Origin: Amoeboaphelidium protococcarum
Taxonomy: Eukaryota > Aphelidiomycota > Aphelidea
NCBI GenBank assembly: GCA_023515745.1
Contig: JALECJ010000020.1
Location: forward strand, 372,001 to 436,000
Direction: 5' to 3'
Length of the DNA: 64,000 bases
Part shown: in pieces, positions 24,429 through 35,735 of the stretch
Layout of the letters: each line of letters starts with the position of its first letter
Numbering within the stretch: position 1 is the first letter of the stretch
Notes under the pieces: model-generated
Told to the model about the DNA's origin: nothing
The model's input: only the letters and a program-made list of their open reading frames with translations
The model's database searches: none
Made by a program: the position numbers and the translations under genes

Positions 24429-26488
24429 ATGGAATTTATAAAATCCATGACATTGAAGAGGATTAATTCTAGAAAGAAATCAGTTTCTGGTATGTATATA
24501 TTCATACAATCTGTGGGCATATATTTTATATTGATTTTAAGCGTGTAGATGCTCATGCCATCAGCTAGACGGAAGGTGCCACATTTTTCACTTTGAATCT
24601 GATGCAAGACTCATCTGAAGAAGAGCCTGTGATTTAAGTCAGTCTCAATGCAACTTAAGTCTTACCAGCTGCAGACAGTGACGATAATCCACTCGCTACT
24701 GGTCTTTAAGACTCGCACCTTAATACCGGCAACATCAATAACAATAAGATTGATGTGAAGAGTGAGATTAAGCAACTGGCATAAGTGACGCGTGAATTCG
24801 CTCAATAGGTGCTCAAAGACTTGAAATTGGTCGAGTCTCAGCGTAAAATTGTGGGAGAATTGAAGCCCAGTGTGCGTATTGGTGGTCCTTCCAATTTCCA
24901 ACACTTGGCGCATATTAACGACGACATTCTCAAAGATTTGGATAATGAGATTTTGGTCGATAGTAAAATCCTCAGCGGTCAAGACAAGCTTAGTCATGAA
25001 GAGTATAGACTCTGGCGATGTACGTTACTTCCTCAATTGGAGCAGTTGAGTATATATCCTTCATTTTATTAGAGGAGGCGTGAGTTGTCAAAGAACAAGG
25101 CACTGTAAGAGCAGCTGCTTATCTCCGCGATTCCTTAATAGTTTAGGCGGCAAGTGTGGCTACTAATGGTTGGCAATGATCTGAACATCACCGAGGAGCT
25201 TTTTAATATCTTTTGGCGTCATGCTAGATCTACGGCGAATAGAGTCTAGTTAAGGCGACACGTGGAAAGTAGTGGACTCTAGATGAGTACACCTCCAACC
25301 AGCAGGAGTAGCTCCACCATTTCGTATGACGGAAGATCAGATGGCGATAAACTTGGTAATGAACCAAATGTAGAATAGAACGCTGTACGTGATGCCAAGT
25401 CAAAGCCGGTGACTATTGCGAGTAGACGCAGTTCTATATCTCAATTCAATATGGATGATGATAATGGTGGTGGTGATGATAACTATGGCCATTAAGTTGA
25501 AGCCATGCACCGTGATCGTATAAACGATCAGGCTGATTAAGCTGCTTTAGAGTAACAGTATCAGCATTATATGTAAAAGTAGTAGCAAGCAATGATGAGT
25601 CGGTCAATTCTTGGTTTAGAATCCTCAGTGGCTTTGATTCCAGTCGACCTGCCACGAACAGTTGTAGATGTTAGAAAGCGATCTGTGACGCTGAATGCCA
25701 TCAAGACCAAAATGAATCTATTATCCGCCTAGATGATTGATGATAAATTCTAGTACCTAGACCGTATAGCTGAAGTTGATAATGCTGGTGATTTGATGTT
25801 CTCTAGTTGTTCAGATTACGCCGGCGAGGAACCTGCAACGTAATCAACATCACATTAATCATCATCGTCTGATAAGATGAAGGCTGCTCTGGAAGCATTC
25901 GTGTGTTATCGCCCAGATTATGGTTATGTACAAGGTATGTCCTACTTGGCTTCAATGATCACTGGCACATCACCGCAAGATATATCCTCATATGAGACAT
26001 TTGTACTGCTAGCCAACCTGTTGCACCGACCTGTGCTCAGAGATTTCTACACCATGAACAATCTATTGATCAAGCCGTATCTGGATGTTCATGCACAGTT
26101 ATTGAGGCTCTATTGTCCTCAGCTGAGTCTACACCTGCAGCAAATGGACATATCACCTGAGATGTATCTCATCGAATGGGTACTTACTGTATTTGCTCAA
26201 GTATTCCCTCTGGAGTAGGCGTATAAGATATGGGATATGTACGTGCTGAATGGTGATGTCTTCATATTGCAACTCTCTGTGGCCGTGCTCATAATGGTGA
26301 AAGATACTTTGATCAGTGGTGACTTTGAAAGGTGTGCAACAATACTTACAAGGAGTGAAGTGTTGTAAGACTTGTTAGTTTAGTAAGCGGATACTTTTTA
26401 AAAGCTCATCTAATGCTCATAATCCATCAAGCTGACTGATAAAGAATTGATACGACTTTTGCATAAATGTTAGTAGAACTAGCTCTGA
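24429..26488 (+). CDS. TBC-domain Rab GTPase-activating protein, TBC1D12/14 type
   Basis: Predicted 666-residue Rab GAP. Exon 1 (24429-24489) is followed by a 59-nt intron (24490-24548, GTATGT...GTGTAG) whose removal keeps the frame. The TBC domain begins around residue 220 with AIPQQFRRQVWLLMVGNDLNITEELF. The LNITxELF element is characteristic of TBC1D12/14. The catalytic Arg finger is IPVDLPRT and the Gln finger is VCYRPDYGYVQGMSYLA. The domain continues with NNLLIKPYLDVH, YLIEWVLTVFAQVFPLEQA and IWDMYVLNGDVFI. A low-complexity insertion of about 50 residues lies between the two fingers, and acidic/Asn-rich linkers precede them. Animal relatives act on Rab11 or Rab1 in recycling and autophagy; the target here is unknown. 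Confidence 0.88.
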
Positions 26489-26630
26489 TATTTACAAAGT
26501 TACCAGTCTTGATGCATTGTATTATAATATAGTTGGTTCACATATTACTCTTGTATTCATCTTAAAACCTTGAAACGCTAAATATTATGCCAAGTAATAC
26601 TAATGCATCAACCATGCCAGGAGATTACGT

Positions 26631-27647
26631 TCAATTGAATTAAAGAACTAATGCAGCAGAAGGTACGAGATCCAATTCCTTCAGAGTCTTGTCCATGTCA
26701 GCAGAAGTAAATTATTTGCGAGGGATTGTGGTGGAAAGAGTAAACTATTGGGATAGATGATGATCATTAGTGAGTTGGCGACACACCACAGACAGCGTAT
26801 CTTCAGACTTGCAGTTTAGTACAATTGGCGATTTCCCAGGTGCTCGCACTTGCAATCTAGACTCGGAATAATCACCCTTAATTTCAGGTGTGACCAGTGG
26901 ACTATTAGCCGAAGACGATACCTGGTCATTCATAGGTTGATCACTACTTCCGCCCTCTCTGAGCATCTTCTCCCTGGCAGCCTTCTCAGCCCGGGCGCGC
27001 TTATCAGCCTCAATCTACTCTTTGACGCGCTATCTGGCCCGAAGATCCTCCTACTTTTGACGTTTCTACTCTTCCAACTACTTCTTGATCAAGTCCTCCT
27101 ACGTCTTCTACTTCACCGCAGTAATCTCTTTGCCAGTGATACGTCTCATCTTCTCATTCTCCCTCTACCTCAACTTCTCCTCCTCTTGCTCCTTGGCTCT
27201 CTTCTCGGCCAGCTTCTACTTCAACTCCTCCAGCTTCAACCGCTTCTCCTCTTCAGTCAGTGGTTTCACCTCCTCCGTGCTCTCTGTAAAGTTCTAATGA
27301 CCAGTCTTGGTGGCATGGTACTCCGCAACCTGGCTGGATTTCAACAATTTCCCACAATCTAGACACTGCAAGCTTTTAGCATCTTGAGGCTGAGCTTCTG
27401 AGCCACCGCCTTCAATTTACTCCAATGATGAGGATGAAGATGATTAATTTTAAGTACCACTACTAGAGGCACTAGAAAGAGTTAAGACGGGACCTTGTGG
27501 TAGAGGCTAGTCAATATCAGGATCATCTTAGTGTTCCAAGATCCAGTCCAACGCAGGTTATAAACCAGCATTCTTTGTAGCCCTCAGTGCTTTCTCCACT
27601 CTAATCGAGGGAAATCCCATTCCCAATAATTGATCCTTGTCAGTCAT
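26631..27647 (-). CDS. UBXN1: UBX-domain p97/Cdc48 adaptor, UBXN1/SAKS1 type with zinc finger
   Basis: A 338-residue adaptor that binds ubiquitin and Cdc48/p97. Domains in order: an N-terminal UBA (DQLLGMGFPSIRVEKALRAT, then ALDWILEHQDDPDID); a C2H2 finger (CLDCGKLLKSSQVAEYHATK followed by TGH); a long charged coiled coil (about residues 130-215, KRLKLEELKQKLAEKRALK through RQRVKEQIEADKRAR); and a C-terminal UBX ending SADMDKTLKELDLVPSAALVL. Human UBXN1 lacks the finger; fungal relatives carry a similar one. ATG 27647 gives the normal UBXN1 N-terminus. A CT/GA-repeat promoter lies upstream. Confidence 0.92.
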
Positions 27648-27772
27648 ATGTGTATATATAAATATACTCTTTAAACTATAGTTGTTCCAAATAGAGTTTA
27701 TCCAAATTACACTTAAAATTGTTTCACTTTGCGGAAAAGAAGAAACGAAAGCGAGAGAGAATGTGTGTGTGA

Positions 27773-27780
<8 letters not shown>

Positions 27781-27805
<25 letters not shown>
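27781..27805. repeat. GA microsatellite (25 nt)
   Basis: Uninterrupted alternating G/A run of 25 bases, flanked by interrupted GA and GT repeats from 27753. It lies about 135 bases upstream of the UBXN1 start. Confidence 0.95.
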
Positions 27806-28443
27806 TGAGAACTACCAGTATGCCTTTGTAAGGCAAAATAGACATTGTAAGAGAATGATTGGAACCGAGTGGATAAAGCCTATCCATCATAGAGAATTAT
27901 ACATATGTTTATTCCTTGCGATATATTTCATTTCTTACGCGTTATACTGTCGTTGATCTGACATTAAACAATCTAAAGCAAATTTAATACCGCCTAAGCT
28001 CATCCATCCTCCGAATATTTGTGGCCATCTGTTTGTTGAACTATGACTTTTTACATGCTAGTTTTAATAATTAACGTGTTTTAGAAACTGGATTGATCGT
28101 AACGCCACTTTCAGACGCGATAAAGTTACAAGGATAAGTCCGCCATAAAGCAGAGTGAATCGCTTTAAGCTAAAGGTTCTTGAAATCTTCTTGATACATT
28201 GATTGGATAATAAATTCAAACGGCTTCAAAGTCATGCGCAACGTTAACAACGGGGAAGAACGCAAGAAACAGCTTAGTACTATTAGCTAAGCAGTAAGAA
28301 TAATTAACTTTCTACCTGGTTCTGGTCCTACAAATTGGTTCTCAACTTTATAAAATAATTATATCGTGTTGAAATCTGTACATTTAACAAACTTATATCA
28401 TTCTAACGTGTCTCGCTGTCGGTTTATAACAGTCATGCGCTTC

Positions 28444-28504
28444 GGAGAAAATTTCTCCCACCTCAATCAGGCCCTGAGAAAATGTCTCGGGCCTCAGTCC
28501 TGAG
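28444..28504. ncRNA. Candidate structured RNA: three consecutive hairpins
   Basis: Three inverted repeats sit side by side. First, GGAGAAA-a-TTTCTCC at 28444-28458. Second, GGCCC-(t)-GAGA paired with TCTC-GGGCC around an AAATG loop at 28470-28493. Third, CTCAG-tc-CTGAG at 28493-28504. The strand cannot be decided because the pairing is symmetric. No known RNA family is recognised, and a DNA palindrome or mobile-element remnant is an alternative. Confidence 0.35.
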
Positions 28505-29141
28505 TCACACGACTTTGCATTCGAGTTTGAAATAGATTATACACATCTTAATATGCATATTTTAAAGATATATACTATTTAAAAGTGTCTTACTGCAATT
28601 GCCAAATCATAATCAGCGCCGGAGAAAATTCACTGGACTAAGCGCGTACAGATAATAGCTAAGAGAGAAGTAGAACGGGATAACAACCAACAATAAATTA
28701 AACGAAGTTGATTAGAACCTCAAGCACTGATTTATGACAAATCGTGTCTGAAATGTGTTATCTACAGTTAATTCAACCTAAGATCATCTAAACAAAGCAG
28801 AATCGCAAATGTTTAAGCAATCGCTCTGCTAACAGGGATACTGGTTATCAAAACACGTATCAACCATACTCTCTGATTTACGGGTATAGCAATTGCAAAC
28901 AACGACGAGACACATTTAATACATGCAATAAATAAGTCGGCAGTTCCCGCGCGATAACAATTAGAACGAAAGATTGAGAAATGACGTTCGATCAAAAGTG
29001 AAGTGAGCGTGTGAAAAAATCTGATCGCTCGCTTTGATTTTAGCTTTGTCGGACTCGTAAAATCGTTAACCTTTCCACTTCTTACATTGCATCATCTGTA
29101 TTACTATATTACTATATTACTATCATCACAAATAGCTTTAA

Positions 29142-32100
29142 ATGAAGTTTGGCAAGTATCTAGAGAGGGAGCAGAGACTGGAATGGTCTGGTAAATATAT
29201 TGATTACAAGGGACTGAAGAAGATTGTGGCTCAAGTGGTAGAGAATCAATTGGAATCGGCTAATAATGAACACCGATAGTAGGATGCAATCTTTACTGCA
29301 GGCCCTGAGGCTAATGTAACTTCTACTTCTTCTTCTTCAGGTGGTGGTAATAATGGTAGTAATCGTCGTTAATCCTCCTCTTCAAGTGTTGATGAAGTTG
29401 AATTCTTCTACGCTCTGGATCGAGAGGTGGAGAAGGTGAATGCATTCTACTTGTACAAGTCCACCGAGCTTGACAGGCGATTCAACATTTTGAAGGATAA
29501 GCTGGCTCTGATTCAATAGATTTCCAGTTGTCCGGATAAGCACTAGTTGGAGTCTATGCTGTCTGCTATTCAGTCTCTCGAGGATAACGTTAATCTCTTG
29601 TTAGAGTATACGCACGTTAATCGTGAGGGCTTCCGGAAGATTTTGAAAAAGTATGACAAGAAGACTGGTAGTTCTTTACAGGATGATGTTATGGCGTCCA
29701 AGATTAATATTCAGCCTTTTGTGATATATTCAACTCTTACTGATATCGTGTCTAGTATCGAGTAGATTAGAAGTGTTCTATTACAGTGTAGCAATGTTGA
29801 ATTGAAGGTGGAAGATGACTAGAATGTGATCTTGGATCAGGCAGTAGCTGCTCTGTAATCTAACGATACCGCTGCGCTTGATGCCATATTGGGCAATATT
29901 GTACAAGAAGGCAATAATATTAGTAATTTGAACGTCTTCTTCAAGATTGTAATGATTGCTTGTTAGATAAAGGCTATCGATTAGATCAAGTTTATATGTG
30001 GCAAATATGATCAACTACTCCAACATTTTGACTCGGTGAAGGAGTAGAATTTCATTCATCATTATGTCTAGCGTTAAGGTGATTTTGGCCAGATTATGAA
30101 GGATCTTACTCTCGCTGACTCTGATCATTTTACCACCTCTGCGGATAATGATAGTGACCAAGTTTTGCGTGTATTATTGTCAAGTACGAAAGACTCGAAA
30201 TGCTTATTGATGAAGTAGGACTATGATGGGAAGTTGCCACTGCATTACTGTGCTCTGAATAATTCCAAATTGATTATGAAAGTCTTGCTAGAATATTATC
30301 TCTCATTTTGGAGCGAATTGGAATAGATCTGGTATGATAATGATGGATTCACTCCTATCATTTATGCTGTCATTAAAGGTCACTCTGAGGTGGTTTAGGA
30401 GTTGCTTGTAATTAAAAAGATCAACTTGAATACACACCAACTTGCCGTGATGGATAATGAATAGTTGAATGTACTCTCACATCGACTTAATCATATGCCG
30501 CTCCTATTATATGCTGCAAAGTATGGGCATGCAGAGGTTATTAAGCTCTTACTGGACCATGGAGCAGATGTTTAGGTGTGTAATGAAGATGGTCAGAATG
30601 TTTGTCATATGGTGTCAAGGCAGGGTAATATTTCATGTATCAATGTTCTAATGTCTAAAGAATAACAGCACAGAGTCTCTGATACCATGCGTGAATAGCT
30701 TTATGACAAGGCAGATCTGGTGAATGGATGGACTCCGCTTTTTTATGCAGTGACGGAAGGTCATTTAAAGTTTACTGAAATTCTGTTGGCTGATGTTAAA
30801 GTGAATTGTCTCTCTTTGGACAGCAATGGTTGGTCGTGTTATGAGCATGCGATATTCAGAGGTTATTGGGACATTGCAAAGTTGATCAAGGCGTTTAGTC
30901 TTTCATCATCGCTAAAGAATATGGACATTGCCAGTACGGAGAGTAGTCCGTCTTTCAGATTCAGTCCAAAAATGGCTCGTCCTAATGGTGGCAATGGTGT
31001 AGGCGGCGGTAGTGGTGGGAGTAGTAAGGATAAAGGTAGTCGTGTTTATGGTCATTAGACTATTGCGAATTAGTGTCTTTTGGCTGTATCACTTGGTTGG
31101 AATGATATCAAGGCTAATGTGATGCCTGTCAAGTTGAATGACAGCTCCATACCAACTCAATCCGTTCTATCCCTGGTGGTACATGGTGAGAACTTGGTTG
31201 GAGAAAAGTCGTATGTTGATTTGCCAGTGAAGAATCCATCTGAGCCCATCATTTTTCATACTACGCCTGGGCAAGATTCAGTAAAGAATGTTGTATTGCG
31301 ATTTGATATCATGCCAACGTTTGGTCTCAATAGTAAAAAGATTATTGGACGTGCAGTTGCAATACTTTCTGATCCGGGCGATGATGTGAAGGTTGGCTCT
31401 TACAACGGTGCTGTGATTCGTGTTAATGCGCCCATTATGAATAGTCAGTTGGCCATTATCGGGAGAATCAAGTTTGAGTATGTTGTTATTAAGCCATTTT
31501 AACATCCCAAGGCTTCCATCGGATCTAAGCAGACTTATTGGAAATCTGTGTCCACCAAGATTATTGGTCATCGCGGTGCTGGTGCTAATCAGAGTGGCCG
31601 CTCAGGCAGTCTTTAAGTGGGCGAGAACACAGTTTTGTCGTTTATTACTGCCGCGTCTCTCGGTGCTGAGTATGTGGAATTCGATGTCCAGGTGACAAAA
31701 GATCTTGTGCCCGTTATTTATCACGACTTTATCCTCAGTGAGACTGGACTCAACGTGGCCGTGAACAGCGTGACACTGAATGAATTCCAGACTCTTGGCC
31801 CGTAGAGACAGTAGAAGCCAAAATCTAATAATAATAGAAGAACGCGAAATACCAGCTTTGATGATTCCAATTTCACCTCTAATAATTAAAGGCGCTCTTA
31901 ATAAGAGTAGGAAGAGACTGACTAGTTTTCTGACAATGTTGCCACAATGTCTGATGATTAGAACCTTAAAAGGATGCTTACTATACATGAGAAGAACATG
32001 AGTGAAGGTGTACTGTAAGCCCTCAATCATTGGCATATGCAGAGCAATGGAGGTGTATCTGGAGACGCTAATCCCAAGATTTAAAAGGTGAGACATCATG

Positions 32101-32756
32101 GAGGCAGATCTGATAATGCTATTCAAGCTCCATTTGCCACGCTGCAAGACGCGTTTAAAATGGTTCCCGCTAATATTGGATTCAACATTGAAGTCAAGTA
32201 TCCGACAGAGTAGGAAGCTGAGTAATTTGGATTCAAAGGATCCGACTTGAATGTATTTGTTGATCAGATTTTGCATTGTGTCTTTGATCATGCTGGTAGT
32301 AGACCAATCCTGTTCTCATCTTTCCACCCTGAGGCATGTCTGATGCTTAATATGAAGCAATCCAATTATCCAGTGTTCTTCCTCACTGATAGTGGGTCAA
32401 CGCTGACTTATGATTATCGCTGCAATTCCCTTTAAGAAGCTGTCAGATTCGCCAAGTTTGCAGATCTCCTTGGCATAGTGACGGTGAGTGATCCGCTGGT
32501 GGAAGCTCCCAATCTGTGTAAAGTGGTCAAGCAGAATGGATTACTGCTCTTCTCGTTCGGTCGCCTGAATAACTAGGTGGAAAATTTTGATTTGTAGCGG
32601 AGATATGGAGTTGATGCTGTCATTGTAGATAAGATCCTACCAATTGTAAATATGTCAAAATACGCCAATAGTGCCACTAATAATAATAACTCTTCCGTCA
32701 CGTCAACACATAACAACAATGGATCTAGTAATGAATCTCCCTAATCCATGAAATGA
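29142..32756 (+). CDS. GDE1: SPX-ankyrin-GDPD glycerophosphodiesterase (yeast Gde1 type)
   Basis: A 1,204-residue protein predicted to hydrolyse glycerophosphocholine to choline and glycerol-3-phosphate, with an inositol-pyrophosphate/phosphate sensor. The SPX domain occupies about residues 1-210: [11 protein letters not shown] at the start, the basic [10 protein letters not shown] site, [19 protein letters not shown]. Ankyrin repeats follow at about 365-600 ([40 protein letters not shown]). The C-terminal GDPD domain (about 807-1170) starts with [10 protein letters not shown] and continues [35 protein letters not shown] and FNIEVKYP, holding the His, Glu and Asp residues of the metal site. 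This domain set is the Gde1/Pho81 arrangement of fungi, which supports fungal affinity. The frame is uninterrupted with no intron. Confidence 0.94.
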
Positions 32757-32978
32757 AAATATAAGAATTAATGCATTTATACTATTGTATATTATATTTA
32801 CATTCCCATAACATGCGAAATTTAGAATGCTTGCTATAGTAGTCGTTGTTAGAGCCATCTACTGTCACCACTTTACGTGAGATTAGAAAAGTTTTGATCT
32901 TCGTCGCGCCTATCGAGTTTACTCTCTTTTTACACTTTTAATCCTATAATCTACCAAGATATCCAGTTTAAGGTCAAA

Positions 32979-33797
32979 ATGTTGAGATTGACGCGGTGTA
33001 AAAATACTATAAATTATCTTGCTAATAGGAGAATATCAGTAGGCCCAAGATTCTTGCTATAGAACGCGTAAGAGGCTGTAAATGCGGGCGATAATGGACT
33101 TGGCGCGAATTTGATTTCAACGTCAAAAGATGCCATCAATGATGTAGAGAAGGTTGAGTAGCAAAATGATAACATGGATAAACCGGACCCTGTGAGTATC
33201 AGTATCAAGTAAATGATGGACGCTGGTTTGCATTTGGGACACAGCACAGAGATATGGCATCCGAATATGTTGCCATTCATCTATGGCCGTCGAAATGGAA
33301 TTCATATCATTAATCTGGAGCATACGCTGACGTATCTTAGACGCGCTCTGAACTTTACGAGAGAAGTTGCCAGGCAGGGAGGTGTTATACTGTTTGTTGG
33401 TATGCGCCCATTCCAGCGAAATATTCTGATTTAGAGCGCGAATTATTGTAATCAGTTTTACGTGCACAACACCTGGATGCCTGGCAGTCTAGTCAACCAT
33501 AAACACGCTCTTAAACGCGCCAGTGCTGATGGTGTGATGCTACAGCCTGATCTGGTGATTGTTCTAGATCCGAATGAGAGTCGCGAGTGTTTGGATGAGT
33601 GTCTCAAAGTGAAGGTGCCAACTATTGGCTTGTGCGATACAGACTGTGATCCTCAGCAAGTTAGTTATCCTATCCCTGGTAATGATGATTCCACAGCTTC
33701 TGTTGAACTCATCGCATACCTTCTCTCTTGTGCAGCTAAAGAAGGCCGCGATGAGCGACTGATCAGTATGGGTGAGACTGGTGATAACAGTGATTGA
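32979..33797 (+). CDS. MRPS2: Mitochondrial small-subunit ribosomal protein uS2m
   Basis: A 272-residue homologue of bacterial S2. The N-terminus is a basic, amphipathic mitochondrial presequence (MLRLTRCKNTINYLANRR). The S2 core follows: MMDAGLHLGHSTEIWHPNM, IYGRRNGIHIINLEHTLTYL, GVILFVGMRP, WMPGSLVNH, PDLVIVLDPNES, then VPTIGLCDTDCDPQQVSYPI and PGNDDSTASVELIAYLL. All are universal S2 signatures. It is followed convergently by PNKP, 124 bases away. Confidence 0.95.
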
Positions 33798-33921
33798 CAT
33801 TACACGCTAATAGAATAGGCTTTTAATCATATATATATCTCAATGTATAAATTCATGTCAAATCTTTCACAAGCTTTGGTACATTAAACGTCTGTTTTAA
33901 TCAGCGGGAAACATGATTCAA

Positions 33922-35304
33922 TCAAAGCAAGATCTTGTAATAGTTCTACTCTGCGATATCATCTTTGAATCTAGGGACAAAGTTTATCACTTTGATCTCT
34001 GTGAATCCCTCCTATAAATCAGGCTATTCGTAATTAAGTCTGTATTATTCATAAGCAGAATTGGGCACTGATTATCGTTCGCCAATAATCTTACGGAATT
34101 GATTGTTATGCTTACAATGCAGTTTTGATACATTAAACTTGAAGCATCGCACAGGAACACCGCAGTCCTTTGCCACTCTTATATACTATTGGCGGACTTG
34201 CTTAGAAGGATTAGTGTTATCAATGACTACGCGCTTGCCTTATGTGAGTAGCTACTTGGCAACATCAATACACTTTTATCCACTTCCCAAACTATCTTGA
34301 TTGACTCGCGCATAATCTTTAAGATACGTGGCGCAGAACGTGCTTTTACCACACCCGGGAAATCCAACTAGTAAGATCATCTCCTACTGATTCTCGTCAA
34401 GAGGTAATAGAGGAGAAGAGGTTGGTTCAAATAGGGGAGGAGTATCCGCATTCTTGATATTGAGTGGATCAAACAGAGGAACTTTAGAATCAGGTTATGC
34501 CTACTAAGACCCACTTATATCAGAATCCTTATATATTGCAGAAGTAAGTTACTCGCCCAGGAAGTACTCTTCAGGAGTATAGAACTTTAAGCCAGATCTC
34601 TTTGCGAAATGATAATCTGCATCAGAATGATCAGCTTTGCGATTAGTGCCTGCATGAGAACGCCCAGCAGCATCTCCCACGTAGAATGATTATTCCATAT
34701 CGATCACGTTAGTCATATAGCTATATCCAGAATGAATTTCACCATCCTCAAGCGCAGGCGGTTGTCTACCTCTTAGCTCCTGTATGTATCTAAATATGCC
34801 AATGTTAGGTTTCCGGAACTGATCATCAGCACCGGCAGCGAATATAGTCAAAGGCACCTCCAGCTGCTAGCATATTGCCTCCAACTTTCGCTTCCACTGG
34901 CCATCCCTGCGTTCGGTGAATAGATTAAGCTGGTTCGATATGATGATTATAGAGTACCCTTGTTCGTGACATTCCCGCACTTTACTCAGCGTAATCTTTG
35001 GATGCAACCATTTCCAATCAAACTCGCTCTTTGGAAATGTGTGACTGCCCTTGGTAGTAATGAGCGTACCATCCAAGTCAAAACAAGCAATTTTACTATC
35101 TATAAGTAGTGGGCGGGATGAAGAATCTTTGAATAAGCATTGACCATGAAGAAGAGTCGGTGGACCATCATCTATCCATTTGATAATCATTTTATCCTCT
35201 TGAGCAGTCTTATTCGCCGATCCAAAGTACTAATCAATATGTCGTCGTTTTTGCTCATTATTCTAACTCACATTATCCCGCTTATGTTGCTACTACCTCT
35301 TCAT
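33922..35304 (-). CDS. PNKP: Polynucleotide kinase 3'-phosphatase (PNKP)
   Basis: Bifunctional DNA-end repair enzyme of 460 residues: it removes 3'-phosphates and phosphorylates 5'-hydroxyls. The HAD phosphatase domain starts with [16 protein letters not shown] (nucleophile DxDGT), then [31 protein letters not shown] and [10 protein letters not shown]. The kinase domain begins with the Walker [16 protein letters not shown], then [25 protein letters not shown] and the C-terminal [10 protein letters not shown]. No FHA domain is present; instead there is a basic Gln-rich N-tail (KRQQQHKRDN, QKRRHIDQYFGS), as in small fungal PNKPs. The start at ATG 35304 gives that tail; ATG 35190 would remove it. 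Confidence 0.94.
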
Positions 35305-35735
35305 AGCTGTGTCCTACGATGGTAATATCTAAAATACTTTCACTAATTACAATTTAGAGCAAAGCGCGCAAGGTTAAAAGTGAAATGATGAAAAACGCCG
35401 GTATGACCAATTTATCGTAGTTCATGCAACGAGTGTCCAACGCAACACTGTAAGATTATAGAAACATCATAGGATCTTTTATCACGACTATTTAATAAAA
35501 ATATTTAATTATTAATAGCCATTTCACATGTTCAAGTGTTCGCCCTGATTCCCTTATGATTCTTGCTTAGCGTCCTATGGTATGACATGCAGTAGTTTAG
35601 CCGTTGATGTGATATTTGTAAGCCCAGCTCTTGCGAGCCAAAACCTGGACAGCTCCCATACATATAATATAATAAAAACACAACTATAATCTCAATATCT
35701 AAAGGAATCTTTGCCGCATGACTTCACATAATCTC
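35305..35735. other. Intergenic, 3' flank of the Fanzor relic
   Basis: No gene was found in these 431 bases between PNKP and the decayed Fanzor. The region contains one copy of a 31-bp structured motif at 35625-35655. The rest is AT-rich, with an inverted ATTAAATA/TATTTAAT cluster near 35490-35515. Confidence 0.5.
35625..35655 (-). ncRNA. 31-nt structured motif, copy A (possible Fanzor guide-RNA scaffold element)
   Basis: On the minus strand this reads GAGCTG, then CCAG-gtt-TTGG, then CTC-GCAA-GAG and CTG. That gives two small hairpins, the second closed by a GNRA tetraloop, within an AGCT...AGCT outer pairing. Copy B at 51890-51920 matches 28 of 31 bases and keeps both hairpins. Copy A lies 80 bases downstream of the Fanzor stop on the same strand, where omega-RNA scaffolds usually sit. 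The guide-RNA assignment is inference only. Confidence 0.4.

Larger units (their letters stand above)
27648..29141. other. 1.5-kb gene-free region with GA repeat and hairpin cluster
   Basis: This is the largest gap in the window. I see no protein-coding frame that resembles its neighbours and no tRNA. It holds a GA microsatellite (27781-27805) and, in otherwise AT-rich DNA, a short GC-rich block with three adjacent inverted repeats (28444-28504). It also serves as a divergent promoter for UBXN1 and GDE1. ATTACTAT repeats occur just upstream of GDE1 at about 29099-29122. Confidence 0.6.

Noticed and set aside
27960-29100. Search for tRNA, 5S or spliceosomal RNA genes in the largest gap
   Set aside because: No B-box-like GGTTCGA element, cloverleaf or known snRNA core was visible by eye on either strand.
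31602-32291. 229-codon minus-strand open frame
   Set aside because: Fully antisense to the GDPD domain of GDE1.
35198-35304. PIP-box-like QKRRHIDQYF in the PNKP N-tail
   Set aside because: Spacing between Gln and the hydrophobic/aromatic residues does not fit QxxIxxYF, so no PCNA link is claimed.
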